Source: Lachnospiraceae bacterium (lineage in GTDB: Bacteria > Bacillota > Clostridia > Lachnospirales > Anaerotignaceae). Taken from it: a stretch of DNA of 17,406 nucleotides. Below, in pieces: positions 13,166 to 17,406 of the stretch (its first letter is position 1; each line of letters begins with the position of its first letter). The DNA is taken from NCBI GenBank assembly GCA_028695945.1, contig JAQVIB010000012.1, positions 1 through 17,406 of the forward strand. Reading direction: 5' to 3'. The notes beneath the pieces are model-generated. The model made no database searches. It was not told where the DNA came from and saw nothing but the letters and a program-made list of their open reading frames with translations. The translations under genes and the position numbers were made by a program.

Positions 13166-14452
13166 ATGTTGAACATTAAACTGCATACACCTATTGGTGT
13201 AAGAGATATTTTGCCTAGAGAAGCAATGGCGAAAAAAGAAGTATGTGCTAGAATTGAAAAGGTGTTTGAGGGTTACGGCTACAATGTTGTGGAAAGCCCT
13301 ATGTTTGAATATATAGAGGTTTTTTCTGATGAAAAAATGGGAAGCACAAGCCCTAAGCAAATGTTTAGGTTTTTTGATAGAAACGGAGGTTCACTTGCTC
13401 TTAGAAGTGACATGACACCACCAATTGCCAGAATCGCTGCAACGGCGTATGCAAAAACAGAAGGGCCATTAAGATTTTCGTATTTTGGCAACGCTTTTCG
13501 TTACAGTGAAAGCTATCAAGGTAAATTATGCGAGTTCCCACAGGCAGGAATTGAACTTATGGGTGTGGACAGCACAGATGCTGATGCAGAAGTAATAGCT
13601 CTTGCGGTGAAAAGTATACTTTCAACAGGTGTTAAGGAATTTAGACTGCACATAGGTCAAGTTCAATTTTTTAAGAGTATTTTAGAAGAAACAGGGCTTT
13701 TGCTAGAAGATTGCAATGAGCTTAAAAATATGGTTGCAAAAAGAAATTATGTTGGTGTTGAAAGCCTTATTGAGGACAAAGACATTGATGAAAATATTAA
13801 ACAGCTTTTTGTAAAACTTCCTAAAATGGTTGGAACAAAAAATGTAATTGCAGAGGCGGTTCGTCTTACAAAAAGCAAGGAAGCATTAACTGCACTGAAA
13901 GAGATGGAAAATCTTTATGACATCCTTAAACTATATGGTGTGGAGGATTACGTTGTATTTGACCTTGGTATGGTTAACAGTCTTAATTACTATACAGGCA
14001 TTATTTTTAGAGGATATACTTATGGCACAGGATGCTCAATTTTAGACGGCGGACGTTATGACAATCTGGTAGAGCAGTTTGGCAAAAAAATACCAGCAGT
14101 TGGTTTTGGCATAAAGGTTAATGAGGTTTTAAATGTACTTGAAAACAACAAAGTGGACTTGGGTGTTGAGGGTACGAAGGCTATGGTGGCTTACACAAGT
14201 GAGGGAAAGGAAACAGCACTTAAAACAGCAGATACTTACAGAGAAAGCGGAATTAAGTTGGAAAACAGCCTTATAGGAGATAATTTTGAAGAAAACCTAA
14301 GCTATGCAAAGGAACGTGGAATGGAAAGCCTTTTATACTTTATGGACTCTGTAAACATTAAATACGTTAAAATTTTAGATGAAATAGGCGTAATGACCTC
14401 TGATATAACGATTTACGATTTGGTTAAGCCACAGATGGAGGAAGAAAAATGA
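13166..14452 (+). CDS. hisZ: ATP phosphoribosyltransferase regulatory subunit
   Basis: 428 residues. HisZ is a histidyl-tRNA-synthetase paralogue that binds short HisG and gives it histidine feedback control. Class II synthetase-like blocks are present: LRSDMTPPIARIAA, GNAFRYSE (motif 2-like), EFPQAGIELMG, LNYYTGIIFRGY and GGRYDNL. Beyond about residue 325 a further 100 residues remain, probably a remnant of the anticodon-binding region. I call it HisZ, not HisS, because it opens a his operon and is followed at once by a short hisG. GGAGG (13151-13155) is ten bases before ATG 13166; an in-frame ATG at 13157 nearly touches that site and is less likely. The stop overlaps hisG by four bases. Confidence 0.92.
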   Translation: MLNIKLHTPIGVRDILPREAMAKKEVCARIEKVFEGYGYNVVESPMFEYIEVFSDEKMGSTSPKQMFRFFDRNGGSLALRSDMTPPIARIAATAYAKTEGPLRFSYFGNAFRYSESYQGKLCEFPQAGIELMGVDSTDADAEVIALAVKSILSTGVKEFRLHIGQVQFFKSILEETGLLLEDCNELKNMVAKRNYVGVESLIEDKDIDENIKQLFVKLPKMVGTKNVIAEAVRLTKSKEALTALKEMENLYDILKLYGVEDYVVFDLGMVNSLNYYTGIIFRGYTYGTGCSILDGGRYDNLVEQFGKKIPAVGFGIKVNEVLNVLENNKVDLGVEGTKAMVAYTSEGKETALKTADTYRESGIKLENSLIGDNFEENLSYAKERGMESLLYFMDSVNIKYVKILDEIGVMTSDITIYDLVKPQMEEEK

Positions 14453-15096
14453 GATATTTAACATTTGCCCTTGCCAAGGGAAGGCTTGCTGAACAAACAA
14501 TGGATTTGCTTGAAAGAATTGGTATGCCTTGCGAAGAAATGAAAGAAAAAAGCCGAAAGCTTATATTTGTAAATGAGGAATTAGGATTAAAGATATTTTT
14601 GGCAAAAACCAGTGATGTTCCAACTTATGTAGAGCATGGTGCGGCGGACATAGGCGTTGTTGGAAAAGATACTATTATGGAAGAAGATAGAAATATTTAT
14701 GAAATGCTGGATTTAAATCTTGGTAGGTGCAAAATGGCTGTTGCAGGACTGCCAGAAATGCGTGAAAAGATGGAGAAATGCCACACACTTCGTGTTGCTA
14801 CAAAATATCCTAAAATTGCAACAGACTACTTTTTTCACCAAAAACACCAGACTGTTGAAATTATAAAGCTTAATGGCTCAGTGGAGCTTGCACCTATTGT
14901 TGGTCTTTCTGACGTTATTGTGGATATTGTTGAAAGCGGTGCAACATTGAAGGAAAATGGACTTGAGGTGTTAGAGGATATTTGTCCGCTTAGTGCAAGG
15001 GTAATTGTTAACAGGGTTTCAATGAAGATGGAGCATGAAAGAATAATGCATATAATAGACCAAATACGCAAGCTGATTAAGGAGGTAGAAAAATGA
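14449..15096 (+). CDS. hisG: ATP phosphoribosyltransferase, short form
   Basis: 215 residues, the short form (HisG-S) that lacks the C-terminal regulatory domain and works as a hetero-octamer with HisZ. It catalyses the first, committed step of histidine synthesis, joining ATP and PRPP. The N-terminus is TFALAKGRL, followed by the HGAADIGVVGKD block. The PRPP-binding loop DVIVDIVESGATLKENG begins at residue 155, with ESGATL at 162-167. It overlaps hisZ and hisD by ATGA on either side, indicating coupled translation and balanced subunits. Nothing appears truncated. Confidence 0.96.
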   Translation: MRYLTFALAKGRLAEQTMDLLERIGMPCEEMKEKSRKLIFVNEELGLKIFLAKTSDVPTYVEHGAADIGVVGKDTIMEEDRNIYEMLDLNLGRCKMAVAGLPEMREKMEKCHTLRVATKYPKIATDYFFHQKHQTVEIIKLNGSVELAPIVGLSDVIVDIVESGATLKENGLEVLEDICPLSARVIVNRVSMKMEHERIMHIIDQIRKLIKEVEK

Positions 15097-16382
15097 TACC
15101 TATAATTAGATATGAAACAGAAGACGGAAAGAAAATTGTTGAACAAATTTTATCCCGTTCTCAGCTTGAACACGGAAATGTGCAAGAAATTGTAGAGGAG
15201 ATACTATCTGAAGTACGTAAAAACGGTGACAAGGCTGTTTTTAGTTACACAAAGCAATTCGATAAGATTGACATAGATGCATCAAGTATAAAGGTAAGCA
15301 AGGAAGAAATAGATTACGCCTACACACAGGTAAGTGAGGATTTAATAAGAGTTATTCGTAATGCGGCGGCAAGGATAAAGGATTTTCATCAGAAACAAAA
15401 GATGAACAGTTGGTTTGAGCCAAATCCTAATGGAGAAATTCTTGGACAGCTAATTCGACCGTTGGAAAATGTTGGCGTATATGTTCCAGGCGGAAAAGCC
15501 GCATATCCATCAAGCGTAATAATGAATGTTATACCAGCACATGTAGCTGGTGTGAAAAATATATATATGACAACACCGGCACAAAAGGATGGTAGGGTTT
15601 ACCCAACAACTATTGTTGCAGCTGTTGAGGCAGGAGTTACTGAAATTTTTAAAACTGGTGGTGCACAAGCAATTGCCGCTTTAGCATACGGAACTGAAAG
15701 CGTTCCAAAGGTGGATAAAATTTGCGGCCCTGGAAATATCTTTGTTGCCCTTGCAAAAAGAACTGTTTATGGACATGTTAATATTGATTCTGTTGCAGGG
15801 CCAAGTGAAATACTTATTATTGCAGATAGCAGTGCCAATGTAGAGTATGTGGCGGCTGATATGCTTAGTCAGGCAGAACACGATGAGCTTGCCAGCGCAA
15901 TTTTAATTACCACAGAGGAAAAGCTTGCAAAAGAAGTACAGCTTGAAATTGAAAAGCAGACAGCAGTACTTGAAAGAAAAGAAATTATTGAAAAATCTAT
16001 TAATAATTTTGGTGCAATCATTGTTGTAGATACAATTGAAAAAGCCTGTGAAATATCCAATGGCATTGCACCAGAGCATATGGAGCTTTGCACAGCATCT
16101 CCATTTGAACTACTTCCATTGGTACAAAATGCTGGGGCAATATTTATGGGTCATTATTCACCAGAACCTTTAGGAGATTATATGGCAGGGCCTAACCATG
16201 TTTTGCCTACAGGTGGCACAGCAAGATTTTTCTCGCCGTTATCTATAGATGATTTTATTAAAAAAAGCAGTATTATTTCTTTCAGCAAAAATGCACTTTT
16301 AGAATTACAGCAGGATATTATTGATTTTGCCAATGCGGAAGGGTTGACTGCCCATGCTAATGCGGTTCGTGTTAGAAAGTAA
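15093..16382 (+). CDS. hisD: Histidinol dehydrogenase
   Basis: 429 residues, normal length. Catalyses the last two NAD+-dependent oxidations, histidinol to histidine. The zinc ligands Q260, H263 (LSQAEHDE), D362 (GDYMAGPNHVLPT) and H421 (GLTAHANAVR) are all present. So is the catalytic pair E328-H329 (IAPEHMEL). These match Gln259, His262, Asp360, His419, Glu326 and His327 of the E. coli enzyme. The NAD-binding region includes GGKAAYPSSVIMN and KICGPGNIFVA. It overlaps hisG by four bases. After it comes a 124-base gap before hisB, the only sizeable gap visible in the operon. Confidence 0.97.
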   Translation: MIPIIRYETEDGKKIVEQILSRSQLEHGNVQEIVEEILSEVRKNGDKAVFSYTKQFDKIDIDASSIKVSKEEIDYAYTQVSEDLIRVIRNAAARIKDFHQKQKMNSWFEPNPNGEILGQLIRPLENVGVYVPGGKAAYPSSVIMNVIPAHVAGVKNIYMTTPAQKDGRVYPTTIVAAVEAGVTEIFKTGGAQAIAALAYGTESVPKVDKICGPGNIFVALAKRTVYGHVNIDSVAGPSEILIIADSSANVEYVAADMLSQAEHDELASAILITTEEKLAKEVQLEIEKQTAVLERKEIIEKSINNFGAIIVVDTIEKACEISNGIAPEHMELCTASPFELLPLVQNAGAIFMGHYSPEPLGDYMAGPNHVLPTGGTARFFSPLSIDDFIKKSSIISFSKNALLELQQDIIDFANAEGLTAHANAVRVRK

Positions 16383-16404
16383 TAACAAATTTTAAACTGA
16401 ATTA

Positions 16405-16433
16405 TTGCTTTATTTATCAAAAGGTAGTAAAAT
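16405..16433 (+). promoter_or_regulatory. Possible internal promoter between hisD and hisB
   Basis: TTGCTT (16405-16410), 17 bases, TAAAAT (16428-16433), in the 124-base hisD-hisB gap. Downstream, ATACCA (about 16457) and TGGTAT (about 16484) form the ends of an imperfect dyad. The boxes are only moderate matches. Confidence 0.35.
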
Positions 16434-16506
16434 AAAAGGTAAATTTATCTAAAATATACCAATCTGTTTTGGTCAATTTTGAATGGTATCTTGAGGGAGG
16501 TGTAAT

Positions 16507-17097
16507 ATGCGTACAGCACAAATGAATAGGGATACTTTTGAAACAAAAATTTCTATGGAAATGAATATTGATGGAAAGGGCATTAACGAAATTTCCACAG
16601 GCGTTGGCTTTTTCGACCACATGCTTACTCATGTTTCTAAACACGGGTTTATTGATTTTAAATGCCTAGCTAAAGGCGACCTTGAAGTAGATTGTCATCA
16701 TACCATTGAGGATATTGGAATTGTGTTTGGAAAATGTTTAAGCAAGGCACTTGGAGATAAGACTGGTATAAAGCGTTATGGTAGTTTTATTTTACCTATG
16801 GACGAAACGTTAATGCTTTGCTCACTGGATATCAGCGGAAGACCATATTTAAACTTTGATGTGGAGTTTTCAACAGACAGAATTGGTGATATGGATACAG
16901 AAATGGTGGATGAATTTTTCAGAGCTGTGGTTAACAATGCAGGAATGAACCTTCATTTTAAAATGCTTGCAGGAAAGAATAATCATCATATTGCAGAAGC
17001 TATTTTCAAGGCATTTGCAAAGGCGTTGGACATTGCAACATCATATGACGAAAGAATCGATGGCGTTCTTTCAACAAAAGGAATGCTGGAGGTGTAA
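16507..17097 (+). CDS. hisB: Imidazoleglycerol-phosphate dehydratase
   Basis: 196 residues, the usual size of the monofunctional HisB; there is no fused histidinol phosphatase. It dehydrates imidazole glycerol phosphate to imidazole acetol phosphate. The two metal-binding regions are complete: F-D37-H38-M-L and D-C-H64-H65-T-I-E68-D69 in the first half, and GKNNH160-H161-IAE164-A in the second. The ATG has GGGAGGTG upstream with about five bases spacing. It is followed five bases later by the TTG start of hisH, whose ribosome site lies in the last codons of hisB. Confidence 0.97.
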   Translation: MRTAQMNRDTFETKISMEMNIDGKGINEISTGVGFFDHMLTHVSKHGFIDFKCLAKGDLEVDCHHTIEDIGIVFGKCLSKALGDKTGIKRYGSFILPMDETLMLCSLDISGRPYLNFDVEFSTDRIGDMDTEMVDEFFRAVVNNAGMNLHFKMLAGKNNHHIAEAIFKAFAKALDIATSYDERIDGVLSTKGMLEV

Positions 17098-17102
17098 TTG
17101 GA

Positions 17103-17406
17103 TTGATAGCTATTATTGACTATGGAATGGGCAACTTAAGAAGTGTTCAGAAGGCGTTTGAATTTTTAGGTTTTGAAGCGGTCATTTCCGATGATCCAAA
17201 GGTTATTGAAGAAGCGGACAAGGTTGTTCTACCTGGTGTTGGTGCATTTTGTGATGCTATCAAAACCATACGTGAAAAGGAAATAGACAAGGTAATTTAC
17301 AGAATAGTGGAGCAAAACAAGCCATTTTTAGGCATTTGCCTTGGTATGCAGATGATGTTCGACAAAAGCTATGAAAATGGCGAATATGAAGGACTTGGTC
17401 TTATTC
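17103..17406 (+). CDS. hisH: Imidazole glycerol phosphate synthase glutaminase subunit, 5' part
   Basis: The first 101 codons of hisH, cut by the window end (full proteins are about 200 residues). HisH releases ammonia from glutamine for HisF. The start is TTG at 17103, nine bases after GGAGGTG (17087-17093), giving the family's usual MIAIIDYGMGNLRSV. The PGVGAF oxyanion block is at 44-49, and the class I amidotransferase nucleophile is C79 in FLGICLGMQMMF. The histidine and glutamate of the triad lie outside the window. Confidence 0.95.
   Translation, partial: MIAIIDYGMGNLRSVQKAFEFLGFEAVISDDPKVIEEADKVVLPGVGAFCDAIKTIREKEIDKVIYRIVEQNKPFLGICLGMQMMFDKSYENGEYEGLGLI

Noticed and set aside
13166..14452. 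Histidyl-tRNA synthetase (hisS)
   Set aside because: The fold is the same, but the gene opens a his operon and overlaps a short hisG, which requires HisZ.
1..17406. Mobile element, prophage, CRISPR array or defence island
   Set aside because: No transposase, integrase, direct-repeat array or terminal inverted repeats were seen. Gene content and order look like core chromosome.

Overview
The window is AT-rich (roughly one third G+C). It carries chromosomal housekeeping genes of an anaerobic, low-G+C, probably spore-forming Firmicute of the Clostridia; a Lachnospirales-like bacterium is my best guess. The signs are whiA followed directly by a Crh/HPr-like gene, a YlmC/YmxH sporulation-family gene beside nrdR, an oxygen-sensitive class III ribonucleotide reductase (nrdD-nrdG), strong GGAGG ribosome binding sites, consensus sigma-A promoters and a his operon that uses HisZ plus short HisG. 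I see no insertion sequence, phage gene, CRISPR array, tRNA or rRNA.

Layout. 1-769 (+): 3' end of whiA overlapping a degenerate HPr/Crh gene, closed by a bidirectional terminator. 863-2125 (-): an M23 peptidase and a small bacterial-PH-domain membrane protein. 2126-2522: a 397-base leader with divergent promoters, a well-formed 34-codon upstream ORF and an attenuator-like terminator. 2532-5256 (+): two tandem mgtE magnesium channel/transporter paralogues read from that leader. 5253-6407 (-): a DUF362/ferredoxin protein meeting mgtE2 tail to tail with a 4-base overlap. 6511-8432 (+): a pepP-type aminopeptidase and a DUF2161 PD-(D/E)xK-like protein. 8547-8948 (-): an unrecognised two-TM protein. 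9005-11832 (-): nrdD-nrdG. 11833-12107: divergent control region with NrdR boxes on the nrdD promoter. 12108-12956 (+): a YlmC/YmxH-like gene and nrdR. 13086-17406 (+): hisZ-hisG-hisD-hisB-hisH, the last gene cut by the window end.

How the parts work together. NrdR is encoded about 0.5 kb from the nrdDG promoter it very probably represses: one good box lies downstream of the predicted start site and a weaker one covers the -10 element. HisZ supplies the regulatory subunit that short-form HisG needs for the first step of histidine synthesis; hisZ, hisG and hisD are coupled by ATGA overlaps, and a symmetric AT-rich element covers the operon's -10 box. The most unusual part is the mgtE leader. 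A sigma-A promoter drives a transcript with a small ORF having an excellent ribosome binding site. A helix pairs the region between that site and the start codon with codons inside the ORF. A terminator-like hairpin with a seven-T run ends just before mgtE1, and a 10-base-pair long-range pairing could compete with it. It lacks the M-box magnesium riboswitch core I would recognise, so a translation-coupled attenuator for Mg2+ transport is a reasonable but untested hypothesis.
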